Source: Aromatoleum tolulyticum
Lineage (GTDB): Bacteria > Pseudomonadota > Gammaproteobacteria > Burkholderiales > Rhodocyclaceae
Length of the DNA: 64,000 nucleotides
Assembly (NCBI RefSeq): GCF_900156155.1
Contig: NZ_FTMD01000006.1
Location: forward strand, 248,001 to 312,000
Direction: 5' to 3'
In this document: in pieces, positions 11,199-21,238 of the stretch
Layout: the number at the start of each line of letters is the position of its first letter
How positions within the stretch are numbered: the stretch's first letter is position 1
Program-made: the position numbers and the translations under genes
The notes under the pieces: model-generated
The model's database searches: none
Seen by the model: only the letters and a program-made list of their open reading frames with translations
What the model was told of the DNA's origin: nothing

Positions 11199-11215
11199 GG
11201 CGCGCGCGAGGGCAA

Positions 11216-11252
11216 CAAAAAGCCGGCGCTGCCTTGCGGACAGCCCCGGCTT
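11216..11252 (-). terminator. Rho-independent terminator of argB
   Basis: AAGCCGG and CCGGCTT pair, extended inward by GCTG/CAGC across one mismatch. On the minus strand the stem is followed by TTTTTG, so it should stop transcription leaving argB. On the plus strand, where it would end cysNC, the U-tract is poor. Confidence 0.75.
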
Positions 11253-11270
11253 CCTTGTGCCGCGTGCGAG

Positions 11271-12272
<1,002 letters not shown>

Positions 12273-12288
12273 CTACGCAGCACGGATT

Positions 12289-12708
12289 TCAGTCGATCGT
12301 CAGCCGTTTTGCCTGCTCATGAGCTTTCTTCGGCAGGCTCAGTTCGAGCACTCCATCCTTGAACTTGGCGCTCGATTTGGCTTCGTCGACTTCCTGGCCG
12401 AGCTGGAAGCTGCGTGACACCTTTCCGAAATAACGCTCGGTACGCAACACCCGCTCGCCTTCCTTGACTTCCTTCTCCTGCTTGCGTTCGGCACTGATCG
12501 ACACCACCGGACCATCGATATGGACATGGATGTCCTCTTTCCTGATGCCCGGCAGTTCCGCGTGAACCTGGTAGGTGTCGTTGTCCTCCTTCACATCCAC
12601 GCGCATCTGAGGAGCTTCGCTGGCCCCGCCGCCGCCGAAATCGACCGGACGGACGAAGAAACCGCGCAGCAGGTCATCGAAGGGATCGCGACGAATCAGG
12701 TTGCTCAT
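12289..12708 (-). CDS. Small heat-shock protein, Hsp20/alpha-crystallin family
   Basis: A 139-residue holdase chaperone. The N-terminal arm (RRDPFDDLLRGFF) is typical of bacterial Hsp20 proteins, followed by an alpha-crystallin domain at about 37-125 with the conserved AELPGIRKEDI start and the FKDGVLELSLPKK end. The usual C-terminal IxI tail motif is only weakly represented (RLTID). The ATG at 12708 follows GAGGAGAAAGCC; the longer frame to 12867 has no support. It binds unfolding proteins under stress and passes them to ATP-dependent chaperones. Confidence 0.93.
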   Translation of the reverse strand: MSNLIRRDPFDDLLRGFFVRPVDFGGGGASEAPQMRVDVKEDNDTYQVHAELPGIRKEDIHVHIDGPVVSISAERKQEKEVKEGERVLRTERYFGKVSRSFQLGQEVDEAKSSAKFKDGVLELSLPKKAHEQAKRLTID

Positions 12709-12746
12709 GGCTTTCTCCTCTCTGACAAGATGGTCTTCCCATCCCC

Positions 12747-12774
12747 AATATAGATTCGGAATGGAGCATTTCAA
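12747..12774 (-). promoter_or_regulatory. Candidate promoter of the Hsp20 gene
   Basis: On the minus strand CTTGAAA (12769-12775) is followed after 16 bases by TATATT (12747-12752), about 40 bases before the ATG. The hexamers fit a vegetative promoter. CTTGAAA is also the classic heat-shock sigma -35 element, but the matching -10 CCCCATNT is not present, so sigma-32 control is only suggested. Confidence 0.5.
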
Positions 12775-12828
12775 GATTCCGGGGATGCACGGGAGTAGAC
12801 TTTCGGGCTTCCTGCAGGGGATCCGGAA

Positions 12829-13038
12829 ATGACCCAAGACGACCCGCCGATGGCGGAAATGCCGCATGCGATGCCCGTGTGCCCGCGCTGCGGGGCTGCC
12901 TTCACGTGTGGAATGCTGGCGGGGGAGCCGGTATGCTGGTGTGCGGTGTTGCCGCCCCTCTCCTCAGCTCCCGACGAAGGGGCAGGATGCTACTGCCCAG
13001 TCTGTCTGAAGGCGATGCTCGAGGCGTCGGAGGGTTGA
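12829..13038 (+). CDS. Small cysteine-rich CWC-type protein
   Basis: A 69-residue protein with seven cysteines, arranged as CPRCGAAFTCG, CWCAVLP and CYCPVCLKAML. The pattern matches the cysteine-rich CWC family, whose function is unknown; binding of zinc or another metal is likely from the paired CxxC and CxC motifs. It starts 54 bases upstream of the start of the divergent Hsp20 transcript and runs towards nudB. The codon use resembles that of its neighbours. Confidence 0.75.
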   Translation: MTQDDPPMAEMPHAMPVCPRCGAAFTCGMLAGEPVCWCAVLPPLSSAPDEGAGCYCPVCLKAMLEASEG

Positions 13039-13060
13039 GCGGTCCGTACGGCTGAAGCGG

Positions 13061-13528
13061 CTAGCGTTTGCCGCCTGCCGGATAGTGTTCCGGCAGCTGC
13101 AGGATCGCGTCGCGGTTGGTCCACGAGAAGACCTTCGCTGCGGCCGCTTCGCGCGGCAGCCACAGCGCTGCGTCGTGCTCGTCGGCTGCAAGCGTGACCG
13201 GCTGGCCGTCCGGCACGCACAGGCTGAAGACGTGTTCCGTATTGTGCGAGACGTCCGGCGCATAACGGTGACGCCATTCGTCGCGGATCGCGAAACGGTT
13301 GCTATGGTGCCAGTCGACGAGACAGCTCGTTCCGGCACCGATGCCGGTTTCCTCGCGAATCTCCCGCAACGCCGCCTCCGCGGGCGATTCGCCCGGCTCG
13401 AGGCTCCCGGTGACCGACTGCCAGAATCCCGGCGGTGACACCCGCTGCAGCAACAGGATGTCGAACGCCGACGTATGCACCACGACGAGCACCGACACCG
13501 GCAGCTTGTAGGCCATCGCGTTTGTCAC
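13061..13528 (-). CDS. nudB: Dihydroneopterin triphosphate diphosphatase
   Basis: A 155-residue Nudix hydrolase. The Nudix box is complete (GSLEPGES, then LREIREETGIG), and PVSVLVVV at the start, FWQSVTGS and the HRYAPDVSHNTEH segment match E. coli NudB, which removes pyrophosphate from dihydroneopterin triphosphate in folate synthesis. The GTG at 13528 overlaps the barstar stop as GTGA and gives an N-terminus as long as that of E. coli NudB; an ATG at 13516 is the alternative. The 235-residue open frame to 13768 overlaps the barstar gene and is not used. Confidence 0.9.
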   Translation of the reverse strand: MTNAMAYKLPVSVLVVVHTSAFDILLLQRVSPPGFWQSVTGSLEPGESPAEAALREIREETGIGAGTSCLVDWHHSNRFAIRDEWRHRYAPDVSHNTEHVFSLCVPDGQPVTLAADEHDAALWLPREAAAAKVFSWTNRDAILQLPEHYPAGGKR

Positions 13529-13983
13529 AAGCTGCGCAGGTGGGCGATGCCGTCGGCCGCGAGCCCGACGAAGGTCCACAACGGCGCATCGTCCGCGCTC
13601 CGGTCGCGGGCGGCTTCTTCCAGAATCTCGAGCGCGGTCAGGAAGTCCCCCTCGGCCGCGGTGCGAAAACGGTCCGCGTGTTCGAGGATCAGCACGTGGC
13701 CCGCGGCCGGCCACCAGCTCATATCGCTCAGGCAGTCCGCGAGCGCGTCCCAGTTGTGTCCGAACCACGCGGGAAAGCGCAGTGCCTCAGCGATGCGGCG
13801 CAGGAACTCGGCCTTGTCCTGGCAATCCGTCAGGTCGGCCCGCGCCACGCCCAGGTTGCCCGACGCGGCGGCCGCGGCGATGGCGATCCCTCCGTCGGCG
13901 GGCAAGTGGTACACCCCGGCGCCCGAGCCCTTGCGCAGCCTGTCTGCGAGTCGACTTTCGTTGTCCATCGCTTCCTCCCGCAT
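13525..13983 (-). CDS. Barstar-family ribonuclease inhibitor
   Basis: A 152-residue cytoplasmic protein with a C-terminal barstar domain (about 45-150). The inhibitory helix reads WFGHNWDALADCL; D79 and D83 correspond to the two barstar aspartates (D35 and D39) that plug the barnase active site. The preceding gene encodes a barnase-like RNase, and stop and start share a base (TGATG at 13981-13985). This is the expected order for an enzyme and its immunity protein. Neutralising the neighbour before export is the inferred role. The 40-residue N-terminal region before the domain is not recognised. Confidence 0.85.
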   Translation of the reverse strand: MREEAMDNESRLADRLRKGSGAGVYHLPADGGIAIAAAAASGNLGVARADLTDCQDKAEFLRRIAEALRFPAWFGHNWDALADCLSDMSWWPAAGHVLILEHADRFRTAAEGDFLTALEILEEAARDRSADDAPLWTFVGLAADGIAHLRSL

Positions 13984-14348
13984 CAGCGCCGTGGATCGAT
14001 CCGGCGGAAACTGCGATAGTGGTCGGCGGTGTAGTAATACACCTCGGGAGGATTCCCTCCCGTAACGATCCGGCGTGCGCCGCGGTCATTCTCGCCCGGT
14101 GTGGGCACCGTGTACTCGCGGTAGTAACCGCGGGGCTTGTCCGGAAGCTGGCGTTCCCGATTCTGGAACACCGTGCCGTCCTTGCGATACGGGTAGGGGC
14201 CACCACGGTCGATCAGCGCCAGCGTTGCCAGCGCCTCCCGCGGGAGAGCGTCGGCGGTCGTCGAGGTGTCCGGTCCGCGGCCGCAACCCGGCAAAGCCGC
14301 GAGCGCTGCCGCAGCGAACAGTGCGAATCTGAATATCAGTGCCCGCAA
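13983..14348 (-). CDS. Secreted barnase-like guanyl-specific ribonuclease
   Basis: A 121-residue precursor of a microbial RNase (N1/T1/barnase superfamily). Residues 1-21 form a signal peptide; Cys22 follows in ALPGCGRG and could be a lipoprotein cysteine, although Pro at -2 is unusual. The mature part has the catalytic set of barnase: E78 in YYREYTVP, R92/R93 in RGARRIV and H110 in YYTADHYRSF, the last closely matching the barnase C-terminus. The start is a TTG at 14348 with AGGAG six bases before it; there is no ATG. It forms an operon with its inhibitor and nudB. Periplasmic or extracellular RNA degradation is the expected activity; target and purpose are unknown. Confidence 0.85.
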   Translation of the reverse strand: MRALIFRFALFAAAALAALPGCGRGPDTSTTADALPREALATLALIDRGGPYPYRKDGTVFQNRERQLPDKPRGYYREYTVPTPGENDRGARRIVTGGNPPEVYYYTADHYRSFRRIDPRR

Positions 14349-14407
14349 ATGAATCTCCTGGGGTCGGTCCGCCCTGGGAATTTCGTGCGAAATCCCTGTT
14401 CCCGAGG

Positions 14408-16030
14408 TCAGCCGCCCTGGTGCGGATTGTATTTCCGGACCAGCTGCTGCATGAAGCCGCTCAGCGCATCAAGGCGCGGATTGCTGGGGTCGAGCCGTCG
14501 CGTGCGCGCGATCAGGCCGCGAGCCTGCGCCGCAAGGCGCTCGTTCCAGCCGCGGTTCTCGATGTGCCGCAACAGCGCGAGTGCTGCGTTGAAAAGCACG
14601 TGCGGATTTCCCGGCATCTTCTGCACCGCGGACATCATTTCCCGCACGGCGCCGTCGAAGTTGCCCGCCTTGACCATATCGGCGCCCGCAGCGATCAGGC
14701 CACGCACCTCGACATGGACGCGCTCCTCGAGCTCGTTCGACAGGTCGCCGCGTCCCCTTTCCCGCAGGATCGCACGCGTCTTCTCCACCGTACGTTCGTC
14801 CGCGGCGTTGCGCAGGATATCGATCACCAGCTGACTGCCTTCTGCCTCCATGTGATTGTCCAGGCAGGCCTTGACGAGTTCCTGCTTCATATCGATCGAC
14901 AGGGATGACAGGGCGGCGCCGCCCAGCAGTGCGTCCTGGAGTGCCGCCTGCGCGAGTTCTGCGGCGCCGGTGCTGGTGTGATAAAGCGCTTTCGACAGCG
15001 AGGCGCATACCGGCGTCGCAGGCACCCCCCCCATGCTCGACTCCAGGTCGCGGATCGTCGCCTGCGCTTCTTCGGTACGGCCCTGGCTGAGCTGCGCCCG
15101 CACCAGATGTACATGGTCCTCCGGATTACGGAAATCGGAGTACTTGCCCTTGCGCACAACCTCGGCCAGAGTCCGCTCGGCGGTAGCGGCATCCCCGGCG
15201 GCCAGCTGAACATTGCCGAGATGACGCAGGCGCCCGAGACGATGAGGCGAAAGCGCGACCGCGCTGGTCAGGACGTCGCGTGCCTCCTCGATGCGCCCCG
15301 TTTCCTCGCGGGTGCGTGCGAGCCAGTCGTAGGCATCCACGTACCGGCTGTTTTCAGCCACCAATGCGCTCAGAATCTCCTCGGCTGCCGTGTAGTCCTT
15401 CTTCGCGAACAACATCTTGGCCAGGCCGAGTCGCGCCCACGGCACGACCTTTGCGGCAAGGATCTCGCGGTAGATGCCTTCCGCCTGATCGGTATGCCCC
15501 AGCGCGGCGTGCAGCTCCGCTTCGAGGCGCAGGAAGTCGATGCGGTAGCGCGGGTGCGTATCCGCCCGGGCCGTGCAGGCCTCGATGGCCCGCTGCGTTT
15601 CTCCCGCTTCGACGAGCCGATAGACAGGCAGGAAGGTCTCGCGCTTCTCCAGCGCCCGCAGCAGCCGCATGTGCAGCATGTCGGGGGTGAGCGGTTTCAG
15701 GATGTAGTCGTTCGGCGCGAGCTCGGCCGCACTGATCACGCGCTCGTAGTTGCGCTCACCTGTGATCATGATGAACAGGGTGTCGAGCGGAATGATCTCG
15801 TTGTTGCGCAGATCTTCCAGCAGATGCTGGCCATCCTGGCCATCGCCGAGGCTGTATTCGCTCAGTATGACGTCGTAGCGGCGGTCGCGCAGGCGGCTGA
15901 TGGCGGCGCCCGCCGAGGGTGCGAACTTGACGTTGGCAATCCCGAAGCTGTTGAGCATCGACCGCAACTGGCTGCGCATGCCCTGGTTGCTTTCGACGAT
16001 GAGGAGGTTCAGGCGTTCGAGGTCGGCCAT
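14408..16030 (-). CDS. Receiver-domain protein with TPR repeats; phospho-acceptor Asp replaced
   Basis: A 540-residue cytoplasmic protein. Residues 6-125 form a CheY-like receiver; 130-540 are helical repeats of TPR type (for example GHTDQAEGIYREILAAKVVPW and NPHVLFNAALALL). No DNA-binding or enzymatic output domain is present, so it probably acts by protein contacts. The receiver is degenerate: the position of the phospho-acceptor Asp is E58 (VILSEYSLG) and the acidic pair after strand 1 is E13-S14, while T90 and K112 are kept. Family members with intact receivers occur widely in gamma- and betaproteobacteria. It may be locked in an active-like state or work without phosphorylation. A 59-base gap separates it from the RNase gene downstream. 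Confidence 0.85.
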   Translation of the reverse strand: MADLERLNLLIVESNQGMRSQLRSMLNSFGIANVKFAPSAGAAISRLRDRRYDVILSEYSLGDGQDGQHLLEDLRNNEIIPLDTLFIMITGERNYERVISAAELAPNDYILKPLTPDMLHMRLLRALEKRETFLPVYRLVEAGETQRAIEACTARADTHPRYRIDFLRLEAELHAALGHTDQAEGIYREILAAKVVPWARLGLAKMLFAKKDYTAAEEILSALVAENSRYVDAYDWLARTREETGRIEEARDVLTSAVALSPHRLGRLRHLGNVQLAAGDAATAERTLAEVVRKGKYSDFRNPEDHVHLVRAQLSQGRTEEAQATIRDLESSMGGVPATPVCASLSKALYHTSTGAAELAQAALQDALLGGAALSSLSIDMKQELVKACLDNHMEAEGSQLVIDILRNAADERTVEKTRAILRERGRGDLSNELEERVHVEVRGLIAAGADMVKAGNFDGAVREMMSAVQKMPGNPHVLFNAALALLRHIENRGWNERLAAQARGLIARTRRLDPSNPRLDALSGFMQQLVRKYNPHQGG

Positions 16031-16148
16031 GGTTCCATTGCGGGCTGTACAGGTGACGCCACGTCGGGGCGTTTCCCAAGCTTACGGCAATGTCGGGGAA
16101 ATTCTGTAGCTTTTCGGTGCATCCCGTGGTCCAGGGCGCGCATCGGTC

Positions 16149-16183
16149 AAACAAAGAGGGCAGATGGTCGCCCATCTGCCCTC
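16149..16183 (-). terminator. Rho-independent terminator of aspS
   Basis: A perfect 12-base inverted repeat (GAGGGCAGATGG and CCATCTGCCCTC) with a four-base loop, followed on the minus strand by TTTGTTT. It lies 24 bases after the aspS stop. Confidence 0.88.
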
Positions 16184-16207
16184 CGTTTATGCCGTGTACG
16201 TGGATCG

Positions 16208-18007
<1,800 letters not shown>

Positions 18008-18052
18008 GGGTTCAGTTCCGAAACTAAGGCGCGGCCGCTGCGGGCCGCGAGG

Positions 18053-18679
18053 TTACTCATTCAGGAGCGCCGAGCGCGCTGGAGCGACGTGCGCGGGAGG
18101 TGCCACCACGCCCATCGAGATGATGTATTTCAGGGCTTCATCGACACTCATGTCGAGTTCGATCACGTCTTCCCTGGCCATCATCAGGAAGAAGCCCGAG
18201 GTGGGGTTCGGTGTCGTCGGCACATAGACGCTGACATGCTCGCCCTTGAGGTGGGTGGCTGCGTCGCCGCCGGGCTTGCCGGTGAGGAAGGCGATCGTCC
18301 ACGAGCCCTGGCGCGGGTACTGGACGAGCAGCGCCTTGCGGAAAGCCTGGCCGGAGCTGGAAAACAGCGTGTCCGAAACCTGCTTTACGCCGTAATAGAG
18401 CGATTTGACCACTGGGATGCGCGCAAGGAGCGCCTCCCAGTAGCGGACGAGCTTCTGCCCGATGACGTTGGCCGCGACGAGGCCGGTGCTCAGCAGGATG
18501 ACCAGGCCGAGCACGAGGCCGGCGCCGGGAATGTCGAAGCCGAGCAGGTTCCGCGGCTGGAGGCCGTCAGGCAGCCATTCGATGATCTGGTCGAGCGTGC
18601 CGACGATCCACGCCAGGACCATGAAGGTGATCGACAGCGGGATCCAGATCAGCAGTCCGGTGATGAAATACTTTTTCAC
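18053..18679 (-). CDS. DUF502 family membrane protein
   Basis: A 208-residue protein with two N-terminal membrane helices (about 4-26 and 50-73) and a soluble C-terminal part containing the family segments ARIPVVKSLYYGVKQ and FLTGKPGG. The function of the family is unknown. It sits between the FmdB zinc ribbon and aspS, an arrangement common in betaproteobacteria, with 45 bases to aspS and 15 bases from the preceding gene, so one transcript is likely. Confidence 0.9.
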   Translation of the reverse strand: MKKYFITGLLIWIPLSITFMVLAWIVGTLDQIIEWLPDGLQPRNLLGFDIPGAGLVLGLVILLSTGLVAANVIGQKLVRYWEALLARIPVVKSLYYGVKQVSDTLFSSSGQAFRKALLVQYPRQGSWTIAFLTGKPGGDAATHLKGEHVSVYVPTTPNPTSGFFLMMAREDVIELDMSVDEALKYIISMGVVAPPAHVAPARSALLNE

Positions 18680-18694
18680 GTGCCGCGGTCGCCC

Positions 18695-18955
18695 TCAGCC
18701 CGGGTGGCAGGCGCACGCGCCACCGCAACCTGCCGGCGCAGCGGCGGGTTCGGCCTTCGCCGGGGTGGAACTGCTGCCCTTGAAATCCGTCGCATACCAG
18801 CCGGTGCCCTTCAGCTGGAAGCCGGCTGCGGAGAGTTGCTTCTGATAGCTGTTCGCGTTGCAGGACGGACAGACGGCGAGCGGCTCGTCGCTCATCTTCT
18901 GGAGGTGTTCCTTCTGGAACCCGCAGCTGTCGCAACGATATTCATAAATGGGCAT
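18695..18955 (-). CDS. FmdB-family zinc ribbon protein
   Basis: An 86-residue protein beginning MPIYEYRCDSCG, the hallmark of FmdB-type regulatory zinc ribbons, with the second pair in CPSCN; the four cysteines should bind zinc. After the ribbon (about 1-45) there is an Ala/Pro linker and a further cysteine cluster at the C-terminus (GCGGACACH), common in proteobacterial members. The role is not established. It heads the FmdB-DUF502-aspS group. Confidence 0.88.
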   Translation of the reverse strand: MPIYEYRCDSCGFQKEHLQKMSDEPLAVCPSCNANSYQKQLSAAGFQLKGTGWYATDFKGSSSTPAKAEPAAAPAGCGGACACHPG

Positions 18956-19083
18956 GGCAACCTCCGGAAATCAAGCATCTAAGTCTAGCGCAACGCAGCA
19001 TTGGCGAGAAGGGAGCCGCCCGTCGCGCGCGAGCATTGCAGCTCTTGCGATATGGGGGCGCGCGGCGGCGCTTCAAGCCCGCG

Positions 19084-19935
19084 TCAGAAGGTGCCGAGGT
19101 AGAGCCCCGTCAGGGTTTTGCCCCAGAACAGCGCCAGCACGCCCGCCGCTGCGAGATACGGGCCGAACGGGATGGGGACGTTGCGGCCGTGGCGCGCGAA
19201 CACGATCAGGCCGATGCCGACCACTGCGCCAACCAGCGACGAGAACAGGATCGTCAGCGGCAGCATCTGCCATCCCAGCCACGCCCCGATGGCGGCAAGC
19301 AGCTTGAAATCGCCATAGCCCATACCTTCCTTGCCGGTCGCAAGCCTGAACAGCCAATACACCGACCACAGTGAAAGGTAGCCCGCCATCGCGCCGATCA
19401 CGCTCGCCGAGATGTCGGAGTAGGTGCCGGCGAGATTCAATGCGAGTCCCAACCAGAGCAGGGGCAGCGTCAGGCTGTCGGGCAGAAGCTGTGTGTCGAG
19501 GTCGATGAAGGCGAGTGCGACCATCGTCCAGACGAAGGCCAGGGCGCCGAGTGCGGCAAGGCCGAAACCGAAATGCCAGGCGGCGTAGCCCGACAGGACG
19601 GCCGTCAGCATCTCCACGACGGGATAGCGGCGGCTGATGGGGGCGCTGCAGTGGCGGCAGCGTCCGCGCAGCATCAGGTAGCTGACGACCGGGATGTTCT
19701 CGAGCGCCGTGATCATGTGCCCGCAGTGCGGGCAACGCGAGCGAGGGGTGGCGAGGTTGAACGGCTCCTGCTGCGGGGGCGGTTCGTTACGCAGTTCCGC
19801 GGCCTGCGCATGCCATTCGCGCTCCATCATTTGCGGCAGGCGATGGATCACGACATTCAGGAAACTGCCGACGAAAAGGCCGAGAAGCGTTGCGAGGAAG
19901 GTGAACAGGACCGGGTCGCGGAGGAAGTCTGGCAT
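19084..19935 (-). CDS. pilD: Type IV prepilin peptidase / N-methyltransferase
   Basis: A 283-residue integral membrane enzyme. The N-terminal cytoplasmic loop holds the two CxxC pairs of the methyltransferase domain (RCPHCG and RCRHCS), and the aspartyl protease residues appear in AFIDLDTQLLPD and in GMGYGDFK, the GxGDxK-type motif. It removes the leader of type IV prepilins and methylates the new N-terminus. It follows pilB and pilC on one strand, the usual pil assembly operon; no pilin gene is in the window. Confidence 0.95.
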   Translation of the reverse strand: MPDFLRDPVLFTFLATLLGLFVGSFLNVVIHRLPQMMEREWHAQAAELRNEPPPQQEPFNLATPRSRCPHCGHMITALENIPVVSYLMLRGRCRHCSAPISRRYPVVEMLTAVLSGYAAWHFGFGLAALGALAFVWTMVALAFIDLDTQLLPDSLTLPLLWLGLALNLAGTYSDISASVIGAMAGYLSLWSVYWLFRLATGKEGMGYGDFKLLAAIGAWLGWQMLPLTILFSSLVGAVVGIGLIVFARHGRNVPIPFGPYLAAAGVLALFWGKTLTGLYLGTF

Positions 19936-19989
19936 GGGAGGGCTTGCGTGGCGCCGCCCGGCTCGTGTGCGCCGGGCGGAAGGAGGGGG

Positions 19990-21222
19990 TCAGACGACCT
20001 GGCCGAGCTTGAAGATCGGCAGGTACATCGCGACGACGAGGCCGCCGATGACCACGCCGAGGAAGACCATGATGAGCGGTTCGAGCAGGGTCGACAGGCC
20101 GGCGACCGCATCGTCCACTTCCTGCTCGAAGAAGTCGGCGACCTTTCCAAGCATCGAGTCTAGCTGGCCGGACTCCTCGCCGATCGAGACCATCTGCACG
20201 ACCATGCTGGGGAACACGTTCGAATTCTGCATGGCCACCGTCAGACTGGTGCCGGTGCTGACCTCGGTCTGGATCTGCTTGGTTGCCGTCAGGTACACGT
20301 AGTTGCCTGCGGCGCCCCCGACCGAATCGAGCGCTTCGACGAGCGGCACGCCGGCTGCGAACATCGTCGACAACGTGCGCGTCCAGCGCGCGATCGTTGC
20401 CTTCAGGACGATATCGCCGACGACGGGCAGCTTGAGTATTATCCGGTCGAGCGCGATCTGCATCGCCGTCGAGCGCTTGTACGTGTAGCTGATCCCCGTG
20501 ATGACGCCGGCGATGATGCCGAATACGACGTACCAGTACGCGACGAAGGCGTCGGACATTCCGATCACTACCATTGTCGGCGCAGGAAGTTCGGCGCCGA
20601 AGCTCGCGAACACCTTCTTGAACTCGGGCACCACGAACAACATGATCACGGTCACGACGATCGCGGCGACGACGATGACCGCTATCGGGTAGAACATTGC
20701 GGACTTGATCTTGCCCTTGATCGCGAGAATCTTTTCCTTGTAGGTCGCGATGCGGTCGAGGAGTCCGTCGAGAATACCCGCCTGCTCGCCGGCTCCGACC
20801 AGGTTGCAGAACAGCTTGTCGAAATAGATCGGATGCCTGCTGAAGGCCTGGGAGAGGCTGGATCCGGTTTCGACGTCGTTGCGCACCTCGTTCAGCAGTC
20901 GCGCCAGGCTGGGGTTGCCGGACCCCTTGATGCCGATGTCGAAGGCCTGCAGCAGCGGGACGCCGGACTTCATCATGGTCGCCAGCTGGCGCGTGAAGAG
21001 CGCGATGTCCTTGTCGGTGATCTTGTGGCCGCGGGCCATCTTGGCCTTCTTGACCTTGAGGACCTGCACGCCCTGACGGCGCAGCGTGGCCTGAACGACC
21101 GATTCGCCGCTCGCGCGAATTTCGCCGCGCACCTGCTTGCCGTTCTTGTCCTTGCCCTCCCATGTGTAGAGGGTTTCCTTGGGGCCGGCGGCGGTGCCTC
21201 TGGCTCGGGTAGTGGTCGCCAT
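19990..21222 (-). CDS. pilC: Type IV pilus inner-membrane platform protein
   Basis: A 410-residue member of the GspF/PilC family with two copies of the T2SSF domain (about 75-200 and 280-402) and three membrane helices (about 175-200, 225-245 and 380-400). The repeats show LATMMKSGVPLLQAFD and LSTMFAAGVPLVEALD at equivalent positions. It anchors the pilus machine in the inner membrane and couples to the PilB motor. The ATG at 21222 (MATTTRARG) fits the family; the extra 20 residues up to 21282 overlap pilB and are rejected. Confidence 0.95.
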   Translation of the reverse strand: MATTTRARGTAAGPKETLYTWEGKDKNGKQVRGEIRASGESVVQATLRRQGVQVLKVKKAKMARGHKITDKDIALFTRQLATMMKSGVPLLQAFDIGIKGSGNPSLARLLNEVRNDVETGSSLSQAFSRHPIYFDKLFCNLVGAGEQAGILDGLLDRIATYKEKILAIKGKIKSAMFYPIAVIVVAAIVVTVIMLFVVPEFKKVFASFGAELPAPTMVVIGMSDAFVAYWYVVFGIIAGVITGISYTYKRSTAMQIALDRIILKLPVVGDIVLKATIARWTRTLSTMFAAGVPLVEALDSVGGAAGNYVYLTATKQIQTEVSTGTSLTVAMQNSNVFPSMVVQMVSIGEESGQLDSMLGKVADFFEQEVDDAVAGLSTLLEPLIMVFLGVVIGGLVVAMYLPIFKLGQVV

Positions 21223-21238
21223 GAGCTTTCGATGTTCC

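Noticed and set aside
14376-14396. Hairpin GGGAATTTCG/CGAAATCCC between the TPR gene and the RNase gene as a terminator
   Set aside because: The stem contains a bulge and no T-tract follows it; RNase expression from the upstream transcript remains possible.
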